Assembly (NCBI GenBank): GCA_031282605.1
Contig: JAITDK010000096.1
Span: 1-9,575 of the forward strand
Length of the DNA: 9,575 bases
Direction: 5' to 3'
Source: Oscillospiraceae bacterium
GTDB taxonomy: Bacteria > Bacillota > Clostridia > Christensenellales > Aristaeellaceae
In this document: piece by piece, positions 1 to 5,872 of the stretch
Layout of the letters: every line of letters begins with the position of its first letter
Numbering within the stretch: the first letter of the stretch is position 1
Program-made: the position numbers and the translations under genes
The notes under the pieces: generated by a model
What the model saw: the letters and a program-made list of their open reading frames with translations, nothing else
The model's database searches: none
Told to the model about the DNA's origin: nothing

Positions 1-1187
1 ATCAGCGTGTGTTCCTCATTGACGATAGTCTTGATAGCGGGAACATTATCGCCCACCGGCCATTCCAGATAGACGGCGGTCGGCAGCAGAGCAGCCTTGC
101 TGGCTTCGTCAGTCGGGAATCCGTCAACGGACGCCATGACCTCGGCGACCGACTCATTGATGTACGCCGGACGGTTGCCAGTCGGGATCAACGCCTTCGC
201 GCCTTCCTCACCGGTGACGAAGGAGATGAACTTCCAGGCCGCGTCCTTGTTCTCGGACGCTTGGTTAAGCGACATGCCAGTCGGCGAACCGAACGACGAC
301 CCGGCGGGTACGTCCTCCGCGTGCGGTACGGAAACAAAGCCGTAATTGAAACTCATGGTGCCGTCGGCGGTGTCGGTAACCAGGTTGCCCAATTCCCAAT
401 AGCCCATTAACAGCATGGCGATATCGCCGGCGGCGAACGCGCCGCGGTAGTGCAGACCGGAGGCCTTCAGATCCGTATACGCCCTGACGGCGCCAGCGTC
501 CTCTAGATCCAGAGCCAGCTGGTAGAAGTACGCGAGATCGCTGTAGTCTCCATCGGCCAGCGTGTTCACGCCGTCGCACACCGCCCAGTTGGCCACGTCG
601 GACAGCCAGGTATGGTAATGCGCGCCGTAGATCTTATCGACGCCCTCGGTGCCGGATGTCAGCTTGATCGCCAGATCCTTGTATTCGTCCCAGGTCATGT
701 CGTTCGTAGGATAGGCGACGCCCGCCGCGTCGAACAGATCCTTATTGTAAAACAGTACCCAATAGTCGGCGCGGAACGGCAGTGCGACCTGCTGCCCGTC
801 GCTGGCGGCATAGCAATCGGCCATGCCCGCGTACGCGCTCAAATCCACGCTGTCCGCGGCGATGTAATCATTCAGGGAAGCCAGGTATCCTTGCGAATAC
901 CACTTAGTCGCGTCGTCGAGCTGCTTGATGAAGAAGACGTCGGACTTATCGCCGCCCGCCAGCATGATTCCGGCCTTGTTCTGGTCGTAATCCTGCGCGG
1001 CGATATCAATGTATTCCACCTTGACGCCCGGATTGGCGGCCTCGAACGCGTCTTTGTACGCAGCGTAATAAGGCGTCGTCGCAACGTCCCACGCGACCAC
1101 CGTAATAACAGTATCCTCCGCCAGCGCGGCGGGAACCAGGCACAGCATCATCGCCGTGCAGAGCAGCAACGCTATCGTTTTGCGCAT
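1..1187 (-). CDS. Extracellular solute-binding protein, family 1 (sugar-type ABC transporter), 3' end missing
   Basis: About 395 residues are visible; the C-terminus lies beyond the window, and family members usually run 410-450 residues. Residues 1-23 form a signal peptide (MRKTIALLL, hydrophobic core, then PAALA before Glu24) with a signal peptidase I type A-x-A site. There is no lipobox cysteine; Cys10 and Cys16 lie inside the hydrophobic core in the wrong context. The mature part has family 1 hallmarks: an early strand ending in AWD (32-34), AFEAANPGVKVEY at 47-59, and LPFRADYWVLFYNKDLF at 136-152, the segment before the hinge. The likely role is capture of a sugar or oligosaccharide outside the membrane and delivery to an ABC permease; the ligand cannot be told. 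Start chosen at ATG 1187: AGGAGGG lies 8 bases upstream and the signal peptide begins immediately. It is the first gene after its own promoter, and its permease genes would be expected beyond the left edge. Confidence 0.95.
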   Translation of the reverse strand, partial: MRKTIALLLCTAMMLCLVPAALAEDTVITVVAWDVATTPYYAAYKDAFEAANPGVKVEYIDIAAQDYDQNKAGIMLAGGDKSDVFFIKQLDDATKWYSQGYLASLNDYIAADSVDLSAYAGMADCYAASDGQQVALPFRADYWVLFYNKDLFDAAGVAYPTNDMTWDEYKDLAIKLTSGTEGVDKIYGAHYHTWLSDVANWAVCDGVNTLADGDYSDLAYFYQLALDLEDAGAVRAYTDLKASGLHYRGAFAAGDIAMLLMGYWELGNLVTDTADGTMSFNYGFVSVPHAEDVPAGSSFGSPTGMSLNQASENKDAAWKFISFVTGEEGAKALIPTGNRPAYINESVAEVMASVDGFPTDEASKAALLPTAVYLEWPVGDNVPAIKTIVNEEHTL

Positions 1188-1219
1188 ACGGAAACCCTCC
1201 TAAAAAAATTCTTTCATCT

Positions 1220-1248
1220 ATTATACCAAAAAGCGTGCAGCTTGTCAA
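1220..1248 (-). promoter_or_regulatory. Near-perfect sigma-A promoter of the solute-binding protein gene
   Basis: On the minus strand the -35 box is TTGACA (1243-1248) and the -10 box is TATAAT (1220-1225), separated by 17 bases, with a TGG extension directly before the -10. All 12 hexamer bases match consensus. Transcription would start near 1213, giving a leader of about 25 bases that carries the AGGAGGG ribosome binding site. This argues for strong, largely constitutive transcription unless a repressor or catabolite site lies nearby; I see no clear operator. Confidence 0.9.
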
Positions 1249-1286
1249 GGTTGCGGGACGTGCAAACAATCTATGTTTAGTATAAA

Positions 1287-1820
1287 TTATTCCGGAAAAT
1301 CCTTGGCACCGGAGATTCCTCCGAACCGTTTGGCGATGGGCAGAAACGCGCGCAAAATCGCGGCGGTTACGACCCCTGCCGCTATGCCTGATATCGCCAG
1401 CACAGGAGCGAACGCCGACAGCGCCAGTGATGAATATACGAACTTGACGACGATCATCTGTCCGGCGTTGTGGGCAAGCGCGCCCGCGACGCTGAGCATG
1501 ATATACGATACACGCTCGCCGAACACAGCGGTCAGCAGCGTCATCACAAGAACAGACAGCAGGCCGCCCGACAGGCTCAGCGCACCCGCAATCGCTCCGC
1601 GCGTCACGAACGCGAACAGTCCCTTCAGCGCGGCCAGCGTCAGCGCGTCCCGCCGCCCAACGAAGAGCAGCGTGTACATCACAGCGATATTGGACAGCCC
1701 CAATCTCACACCGGGTACGGGCGTGGGTATCATACCGTCGACGACTGACATAACGACGGCCAGCGCGAACAGCATCCCATCCAACGCGACGCGACGCGCC
1801 AACCGTCCGCCGTTAGTCAT
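1287..1820 (-). CDS. Gx transporter family membrane protein (annotated elsewhere as heptaprenyl diphosphate synthase component I)
   Basis: A 177-residue, very hydrophobic protein with about five to six membrane segments. It carries the conserved family stretch PTPVPGVRLGLSNIAV (32-47), a serine/glycine-rich SLSGGLLSVLVM (82-93), and GALAHNAGQ (113-121), where His117-Asn118 and Gln121 are typical of the Gx / Hpre_diP_synt_I family (PF07456). The fold resembles ECF transporter S components, so membrane transport is more likely than the older prenyl-synthase label, but the substrate is unknown. Its ATG overlaps the stop of the preceding NusG domain II gene as ATGA, indicating translational coupling; this neighbour pairing is recurrent in Firmicutes. 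It is the last gene of the four-gene operon. No clear terminator follows before the next promoter at 1248. Confidence 0.88.
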   Translation of the reverse strand: MTNGGRLARRVALDGMLFALAVVMSVVDGMIPTPVPGVRLGLSNIAVMYTLLFVGRRDALTLAALKGLFAFVTRGAIAGALSLSGGLLSVLVMTLLTAVFGERVSYIMLSVAGALAHNAGQMIVVKFVYSSLALSAFAPVLAISGIAAGVVTAAILRAFLPIAKRFGGISGAKDFPE

Positions 1821-2209
1821 CTGACGATAACGTCCGGTTCGTAGGCGTTAGGCACGTCCGCCGAGACGATCTGGATAAGCACCTTGTTGGGCAGACACGC
1901 CGCGAACGCGCCCGGCCGCGATATGCGTCCTGTATGGACGCATACCTGATCCGGGCAGTCGGACGATTCAAACAGAATGCCGCCGCCGTCGCTGCGAATG
2001 ACGACAGCGGGCGCGCCGGGTATCGCGAACACCGACGCGCCGCCTTCCGATAGATCCACAACCTTGATCAGCTGGCCGTCGACGTATATCTCCGCGCGCG
2101 CCATACCGCCGTCTGGCGCGCCGCTATACAGCAGCCATCCAGCCACCGCCAGCGCGGCGGCCAGCAGGATCACAACAGCGTCAGTTTTGTGGATGAACCG
2201 CCTGCTCAA
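1817..2209 (-). CDS. NusG domain II-containing protein, membrane-anchored
   Basis: A 130-residue protein when read from TTG at 2209. One N-terminal membrane segment (about 11-28) is followed by a compact extracytoplasmic beta domain of the NusG_II type (PF07009). Signature parts are EIYVDGQLIKVVDL (40-53), ESSDCPDQVCVHTG (81-94) and CLPNKVLIQI (105-114), giving three cysteines (85, 90, 105) in the usual positions. Function is unknown; these proteins accompany Gx membrane proteins and redox or flavin-linked genes in Firmicutes. Start reasoning: the frame stays open to ATG 2314, but that lies deep inside the upstream folT gene and would add 35 charged residues before the anchor. TTG 2209 overlaps the folT stop as TTGA, has a weak GGA 5 bases upstream, and gives the normal family length. 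The exact start remains less certain than the identity. Confidence 0.87.
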   Translation of the reverse strand: MSRRFIHKTDAVVILLAAALAVAGWLLYSGAPDGGMARAEIYVDGQLIKVVDLSEGGASVFAIPGAPAVVIRSDGGGILFESSDCPDQVCVHTGRISRPGAFAACLPNKVLIQIVSADVPNAYEPDVIVR

Positions 2210-2817
2210 GTCAATCCGAACCGCTTGGCGTACCTGGCGCTCGCGCGCAGAAGCACGGCGTATACAGGTATCATGACCAGCGCGTTGACGACGCGCGACG
2301 GCAGTGTGACCCATATGCTCACGTGCTGCATAGAGGCGATCCAGTATGAGTTAAGCAGCATGGAGCATATCACTTGGCTCAGCGCGACGCCGGGGATTAC
2401 CTGGAGCAGCGTTATAGAACCAAGCGCCTCCGCATCCGGCTCGTGAGCCAGGCGAACGCGCCGCTTCTGGATCAGCGTCAGCGCGACAGAGACGATCACG
2501 CCCGATAATCCCATATCAACGCCGATACCAGGATGATAGAACCCGACCGGAGCGATCGCCCACTTTAGGAAATCCGATATAATCCCTACGATGAATCCGC
2601 CCAACGGACCAAAACACAGCGCCGACAGCTGCACAGGCAGCAGATTGATACTGATCTTGAACGTATATGTGCCGCCGAACGGCAGCATGTTGAAGCTCAG
2701 CGCGGTGCCCAGCACCACGCTTAGCGAGCAGAGCAGCCCCATAGACACGACCGATTTGATCGACCATATCCGCCTGCGCGCGGCGGGCAGTATATTCTGC
2801 GCGTTATTCGTCGTCAT
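2206..2817 (-). CDS. folT: Folate-type ECF transporter S component (FolT-like)
   Basis: A 203-residue integral membrane protein with about six membrane segments. After a basic N-terminus it shows an AlphaxAlpha-type small-residue helix (25-41), then KISINLLPVQLSALCFGPLGG (about 54-74), matching the ECF S-component pattern in which an I-S-x-x-x-L-P loop precedes a helix ending in FGP. Near the C-terminus LLNSYWIASM and TLPSRVVNALVMIPVYAVLL match the FolT-family ending, where an Arg follows the loop (TIGR04518-like). The expected role is folate capture, working with a shared EcfA/EcfA'/EcfT module that is absent here. Its ATG at 2817 lies inside the end of the upstream reductase gene (14-base overlap), with GGTGAT a few bases before it. 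An alternative ATG at 2829 sits too close to the GGAG. No folate (THF) riboswitch can fit, since the gene begins inside its neighbour. Substrate is inferred from family resemblance only. Confidence 0.83.
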   Translation of the reverse strand: MTTNNAQNILPAARRRIWSIKSVVSMGLLCSLSVVLGTALSFNMLPFGGTYTFKISINLLPVQLSALCFGPLGGFIVGIISDFLKWAIAPVGFYHPGIGVDMGLSGVIVSVALTLIQKRRVRLAHEPDAEALGSITLLQVIPGVALSQVICSMLLNSYWIASMQHVSIWVTLPSRVVNALVMIPVYAVLLRASARYAKRFGLT

Positions 2818-3760
2818 ACTTATCACCATACTCCAAATAACGAATCTGCGACTGTGAGAGGGATATATCGTTCGACTGCCATACCTCGTCCAACTGCTTG
2901 ACGGACGACACCGATACCAGCGCCACGGCGTTGAGTCCGCAGTCGCGCACATACGCGGTCAGCACGGCGGCCAGACTGACGCCCAGCTTCTTGGACAGGA
3001 TGTCGGCACGCTCGGCGCGGCGGTAGTTCTCGGGGATGCGGCCGTAATACTGCATGGTGTCTTTCTTGTGTTCCAGTCCCGCCAAATGCCGCGCGAAGAA
3101 TCCCCGCGCCTGAGTGCCGAACCCCATGATGGGGAAGCCGGTCTGACGGTACCAGATTGCTTCGGTCTCGTTCATCGGCACGTGGGTAATGTCCTGCGTC
3201 TGCGCGGCGGTGGTCAGCGCAAGGGAGGTGTGCAGCTGGCAGACCGACGGCTTGACCAGCCCGTGTTCCTCGGCGTAAGCGATAGCCTCCGCGATGCGTC
3301 CGACGGTCCAGTTGGACACGCCGACGACTTTCGCCCTGCCGGTCTTGACAGCCTCGTTCAACGCCTCTACAATAGGCTCAACAGGCAGCTTGGGCCAGTC
3401 GCGATGCAGCAGGAACAGATCTGTCTGGGACACGCCGAACGCCTCGAGCGACATGTCCAGATCGCCAAGAATCTCTGCGCGGCTGAGGCGGTAGTGGAAC
3501 ATGTCGTCCAGGTAAGGGTGGCAGCCTTTAGCGCAGATGATCACCTGCCCGCGCATACCGGACGACTTCAGCCAGCGTCCAAGCGCCTTATCTGATTCGC
3601 CGTTCGCGTAAACGCGCGCCGTGTCGAAACAGTTCCCGCCGCGTTCGACATAGGCGTCCATGATCGCGAAGCGTTCCTTATCGGAATCAGGCTTGCCCAT
3701 CGATCCCGCGCCCAGCGCGACGCAGGTCAAGGACAGCCCGCCGACGTTGATCGTTTTCAT
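2804..3760 (-). CDS. Aldo/keto reductase
   Basis: A 318-residue protein of the aldo/keto reductase superfamily (PF00248, TIM barrel, NAD(P)H-dependent carbonyl/alcohol oxidoreductase, cytosolic). The catalytic tetrad can be read: Asp46 and Tyr51 in NCFDTARVY (43-51), Lys78 in ICAKG, and His119 in FLLHRD. SNW and the later MGFGTQARGFF correspond to cofactor-side loops. The C-terminal third is less like the classical dinucleotide-binding end but retains a serine-rich VSVSSVKQLDEV stretch. Start at ATG 3760 has GGGAGGG seven bases upstream; the frame remains open further but that would run through the promoter. It heads the operon with folT, the NusG domain II gene and the Gx gene. The substrate is unknown; membership in a transporter operon hints at a vitamin- or cofactor-linked carbonyl, but this is only inference. 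Confidence 0.93.
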   Translation of the reverse strand: MKTINVGGLSLTCVALGAGSMGKPDSDKERFAIMDAYVERGGNCFDTARVYANGESDKALGRWLKSSGMRGQVIICAKGCHPYLDDMFHYRLSRAEILGDLDMSLEAFGVSQTDLFLLHRDWPKLPVEPIVEALNEAVKTGRAKVVGVSNWTVGRIAEAIAYAEEHGLVKPSVCQLHTSLALTTAAQTQDITHVPMNETEAIWYRQTGFPIMGFGTQARGFFARHLAGLEHKKDTMQYYGRIPENYRRAERADILSKKLGVSLAAVLTAYVRDCGLNAVALVSVSSVKQLDEVWQSNDISLSQSQIRYLEYGDKYDDE

Positions 3761-3785
3761 ACTGAATCCCTCCCAACTCGTCACA

Positions 3786-3814
3786 AGTATACCATACGAA
3801 TACATGTTTGGAAA
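3786..3814 (-). promoter_or_regulatory. Probable promoter of the reductase-folT-NusG_II-Gx operon
   Basis: On the minus strand a TATACT -10 box (3786-3791) with a TGG extension is preceded at 17 bases by TTTCCA (3809-3814). A better-looking TTGACA at 3818-3823 is 26 bases from the -10 and cannot pair with it. The -10 overlaps GTATAC, which reads the same on both strands, so the divergent queT promoter is probably interleaved, although no good plus-strand -35/-10 pair was found. Confidence 0.5.
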
Positions 3815-3827
3815 GGATGTCAAGCCC

Positions 3828-4370
3828 ATGTCAAAACGCGATTCAACCCCGATCGCGAAAGAGCTGCGGAAAGAGCTGGCAGGACTGATCGATCTATTTC
3901 GCCGTCCGACCGTAAGGCAGCTGACCACCGCCGGATTGACAGCCGCCGCCTATGCCGCCGTTACGATGCTGCTGGCGCCGATCAGCTACGGCCCTATCCA
4001 GCTGCGAGTATCGGAGGCGATGACCCTGCTGCCGATATTGTTTCCGGAATCGGTTCCAGGGTTGTTCGTAGGATGCGTTATCGCCAATCTGATGAGCCAG
4101 TACGGCCTGCCGGACGTGGTATTCGGTTCGCTGGCCACGCTGATCGCCGCGACGCTGACATACATCCTGCGCAAGAACACCTGGCTGGCCGCGCTGCCGC
4201 CCGTGCTGATCAACGCGGTGATAGTGGGTTGGCTGATATGGTGGCAGGCGCATGAACCGTTCTTCGTGTCGGCGCTGACGGTAGGCGGCGGCGAGGCGCT
4301 GTCAGTATATATCCTAGGATTCGCGCTGATAGCCGGGCTGAAGAAGGCGCTGCCTAAAAAGTATCTTTGA
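3828..4370 (+). CDS. queT: QueT-type ECF transporter S component for a queuosine precursor
   Basis: A 180-residue membrane protein. A basic cytoplasmic N-terminus (1-30) is followed by about five hydrophobic segments. The QueT family (PF06177) signature is clear: PISYGPIQLRVSEAMTLLP (51-69), GCVIANLMSQYG (82-93) and DVVFGSLATLIAATLTY (96-112). The family imports a queuosine precursor such as preQ1 for tRNA modification, using the shared ECF energising module, which is not in this window. Start at ATG 3828 has AAAGGA about ten bases upstream; the earlier in-frame ATG at 3804 has no ribosome binding site. It is transcribed divergently from the reductase operon, only 67 bases away. Many queT genes sit behind a preQ1 riboswitch; the short leader here shows none that I can recognise. 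Confidence 0.92.
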   Translation: MSKRDSTPIAKELRKELAGLIDLFRRPTVRQLTTAGLTAAAYAAVTMLLAPISYGPIQLRVSEAMTLLPILFPESVPGLFVGCVIANLMSQYGLPDVVFGSLATLIAATLTYILRKNTWLAALPPVLINAVIVGWLIWWQAHEPFFVSALTVGGGEALSVYILGFALIAGLKKALPKKYL

Positions 4371-4391
4371 ACCATTAACTGGCTGACTTGG

Positions 4392-4443
4392 TAGCTTGTG
4401 TTGTCTAAAACTATAGAAACAAGAGGCTTGATAACACAAGCTA
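4392..4443. terminator. 11 bp inverted repeat between convergent queT and NUDIX genes, possible bidirectional terminator
   Basis: TAGCTTGTGTT (4392-4402) is the exact reverse complement of AACACAAGCTA (4433-4443), with a 30-base AT-rich centre containing a minor CAAG/CTTG hairpin. It lies exactly in the gap between two converging genes, and its right arm abuts the NUDIX stop codon. No clean T-run follows either arm, so efficient termination is not assured. Because it also marks the edge of a low-GC patch, it could instead be the scar of an insertion. Confidence 0.4.
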
Positions 4444-4872
4444 TTAATCATCCAAATGGTTTTGCTTTATCATTTCGTAGATATGCCCGATGTTGCCTTT
4501 TCCGGCAAATCTGCTCATATCGAAGAAGTTTTCAGACACATCTAACCATAAAAGCTCATTTTCATCGCCGTGAACATCGGTTTCCTGCTGCAATTTTCCC
4601 ACGCAGGCTTCGACCCGGCAAACGTTGCCACTGAAATATTTATTAGCATCCGCAATAAAGTACGTGAAATCCATAAGGTGAACTAGTTCTATGTCGGATA
4701 TACTCGTTTCCTCATGGAGTTCACGGTATGCGGCATCAAGGCCGTCCTCATCTTGCTTAATTTTACCGCCAACGAGATTGTACAAGCCCTTGTACGGCTC
4801 TTTGCGCCGTTTGCAAAACAAGACTTTATCAGAGGTCGGGTTGAACACCCAAATTATGTTTAGTCCCTGCAT
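4444..4872 (-). CDS. NUDIX hydrolase (8-oxo-dGTP diphosphatase-like)
   Basis: A 142-residue protein with a single NUDIX domain (PF00293), which hydrolyses nucleoside diphosphates linked to another group using Mg2+ held by the Nudix helix. The Nudix box reads Gly36-x5-Glu42-x7-Arg50-Glu51-Leu52-x-Glu54-Glu55-x-Ser57-Ile58; all metal-binding glutamates are present and only the penultimate Gly is replaced by Ser57. The preceding LYNLVGGK and VLFCKRRKEPYKG resemble MutT/8-oxo-dGTP diphosphatase relatives. Start at ATG 4872 has AAGGAG eight bases upstream. Base composition is about 43% GC and phenylalanine, asparagine and lysine use AT-rich codons, clearly unlike the flanking genes, which suggests horizontal acquisition. 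It appears monocistronic. The true substrate is not predictable. Confidence 0.95.
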   Translation of the reverse strand: MQGLNIIWVFNPTSDKVLFCKRRKEPYKGLYNLVGGKIKQDEDGLDAAYRELHEETSISDIELVHLMDFTYFIADANKYFSGNVCRVEACVGKLQQETDVHGDENELLWLDVSENFFDMSRFAGKGNIGHIYEMIKQNHLDD

Positions 4873-4952
4873 TTTTCTAACTCCTTACTGTGTGCGCATA
4901 TAAGAATCTACTGCAATCCCTACTGCGATATTTTTAAAACGCGCTCTAATAA
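4873..4952. other. AT-rich spacer upstream of the NUDIX gene
   Basis: This 80-base gap separates the comB stop from the NUDIX start; both genes are on the minus strand. It contains the direct repeat CTACTGC at 4908-4914 and 4920-4926 (12-base period), with a third, partial TTACTG at 4885-4890. A TTATAT box on the minus strand could be a -10 for the NUDIX gene, but no convincing -35 accompanies it. Confidence 0.4.
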
Positions 4953-5684
4953 TCACACCCCAACGAACCAACCGTCCCCGCCTAGAGCGGGGACGGAGTC
5001 TACGGCGTCCTCGCGCAGACAAAAGTCGATATCCTGTTCAAATCCCAGGCTGATCAACCGTTGGGTATGATGTGTATTAAGCAGCGCGCCCTTAACGTCA
5101 TACTTAAACGACCGATACAGCGACACGCAGGCATAAGCGAAGTCGTTTAGCTGGATCGCCTTGCCGAGTCGATCGACTATAGCGCCCGCCGTCAGCGCGT
5201 CCTCCATAGAGAACAGACCCTGCGTCCCGGCGCAAACGATCGACACGCAGCCTATCCCCCGCGTCAAAACGCGTTCCGCCACAGCCCCCGCGTTCAAGAA
5301 CGCGGCGAGCCACACCCTCCGAGACGAACGCCTCACACACTCGACAGCTCTTGCGCCATTTGTGGTAGTAAGAACGACCAACCTCTCCGCAACGAGTTCC
5401 CTGCCATACTCAAGAGGCGAGTTCCCGCAATCGAACCCTTCGACCCGCAGCGCACCACGCTCCCCTCCTAACAAAGCCCCGACCCTCCGAGCAGTCGCCC
5501 TCGCCTCCTCAACGGACTCGACGACAAGCACTCCCCTGCAACCGTTCGCCAGCGCCGCAGCAGCGACGCTAGTCATTCTCAGGGTATCGATAACGATGGT
5601 CAACCCCTCGCGATGCCAAAACCCCTCGTCAGCGTCAAAAATAGTGGCAGCGCAAGGCACAGGAAAAGCGCGAACAGAAAGCAT
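4953..5684 (-). CDS. comB: ComB-family 2-phosphosulfolactate phosphatase
   Basis: A 243-residue protein of the ComB family (PF04029), Mg2+-dependent phosphatases that convert 2-phosphosulfolactate to sulfolactate (EC 3.1.3.71), a step of coenzyme M or sulfolactate formation. Signatures in order: IVIDTLRMTS (30-39, with the conserved Asp33 and Arg36), GGERGALRVEGFDCGNSPLEY (73-93), TTTNGAR (106-112), VCAGT (150-154), SMED (159-162), and a late SLGFEQDIDFC segment. Length matches the family. Start at ATG 5684 is preceded by AGAGG eight bases away; an upstream ATG at 5744 lies in the repeat block without a binding site. Bacterial homologues are common outside methanogens, where the in vivo substrate is often unproven; no comA, comC or sulfonate gene is nearby. 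It follows the Fe-S reductase on the same strand but is separated by a hairpin block, so co-transcription is uncertain. Confidence 0.92.
   Translation of the reverse strand: MLSVRAFPVPCAATIFDADEGFWHREGLTIVIDTLRMTSVAAAALANGCRGVLVVESVEEARATARRVGALLGGERGALRVEGFDCGNSPLEYGRELVAERLVVLTTTNGARAVECVRRSSRRVWLAAFLNAGAVAERVLTRGIGCVSIVCAGTQGLFSMEDALTAGAIVDRLGKAIQLNDFAYACVSLYRSFKYDVKGALLNTHHTQRLISLGFEQDIDFCLREDAVDSVPALGGDGWFVGV
4972..4996 (-). terminator. Perfect 10 bp hairpin inside the 3' end of comB
   Basis: CCGTCCCCGC (4972-4981) and GCGGGGACGG (4987-4996) are exact reverse complements with a 5-base loop. It lies 17 bases inside the comB coding end, covering codons for VPALGGDG. On the transcript it is followed by a U-rich but G-interrupted stretch running to the stop codon, so it could act as a weak intrinsic terminator or a 3'-end stabiliser. 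The function is inferred; the stem itself is directly visible. Confidence 0.4.
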
Positions 5685-5730
5685 CGAAATCGCCTCTAAA
5701 GCCAAATTCCCACGCCGAAAACAAGCCTGA

Positions 5731-5872
5731 CACATTACCGGCATGTGGGGGATCCAAGGGGGTGCACACGCCCCTTGGTGGGGGATTCTTAAGGGGGCGA
5801 AGCCCCTTTACGTCGTCTTTGGTACTTTCTGCGATCAGAAAGTACGCCTTCACCCTTCGGAGAGGGAGGATT
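5731..5872. repeat. Composite hairpin block, probable dispersed palindromic repeat
   Basis: Three stem-loops are stacked between comB and the Fe-S reductase. (a) 5754-5778: CCAAGGGG / CCCCTTGG, 8 bp, 9-base loop. (b) 5791-5809: AAGGGGGC / GCCCCTTT around GAA, 8 bp with one G-T pair. (c) 5822-5845: GTACTTTCTG / CAGAAAGTAC, 10 bp, CGAT loop. The motif GTGGGGGAT occurs on both sides of (a), and CACAT / ATGTG pairs at 5731-5747. The right part (CCCTTCGGAGAGGG) runs into the reductase coding end. Composition and layout resemble intergenic palindromic elements scattered through many clostridial genomes; boundaries are approximate. Only one copy is in the window, so the dispersed nature is an inference. 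Confidence 0.6.

Noticed and set aside
612..1280. Open frame of 222 codons on the plus strand
   Set aside because: Lies opposite the solute-binding protein gene, has no ribosome binding site, and is arginine/valine-rich in the way expected of an antisense frame in GC-rich DNA.
1287..1820. Heptaprenyl diphosphate synthase component I as the function
   Set aside because: The protein is entirely membrane-embedded, lacks any prenyl-synthase motif, and has no component II partner nearby; the Gx transporter label fits better.
1273..1824. Open frame of 183 codons on the plus strand
   Set aside because: Antisense to the Gx membrane protein gene; low-complexity Ser/Thr/Ala composition and no start signal.
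3818..3823. TTGACA as -35 box for the reductase operon
   Set aside because: It is 26 bases from the only good -10 box, too far for a sigma-A promoter.
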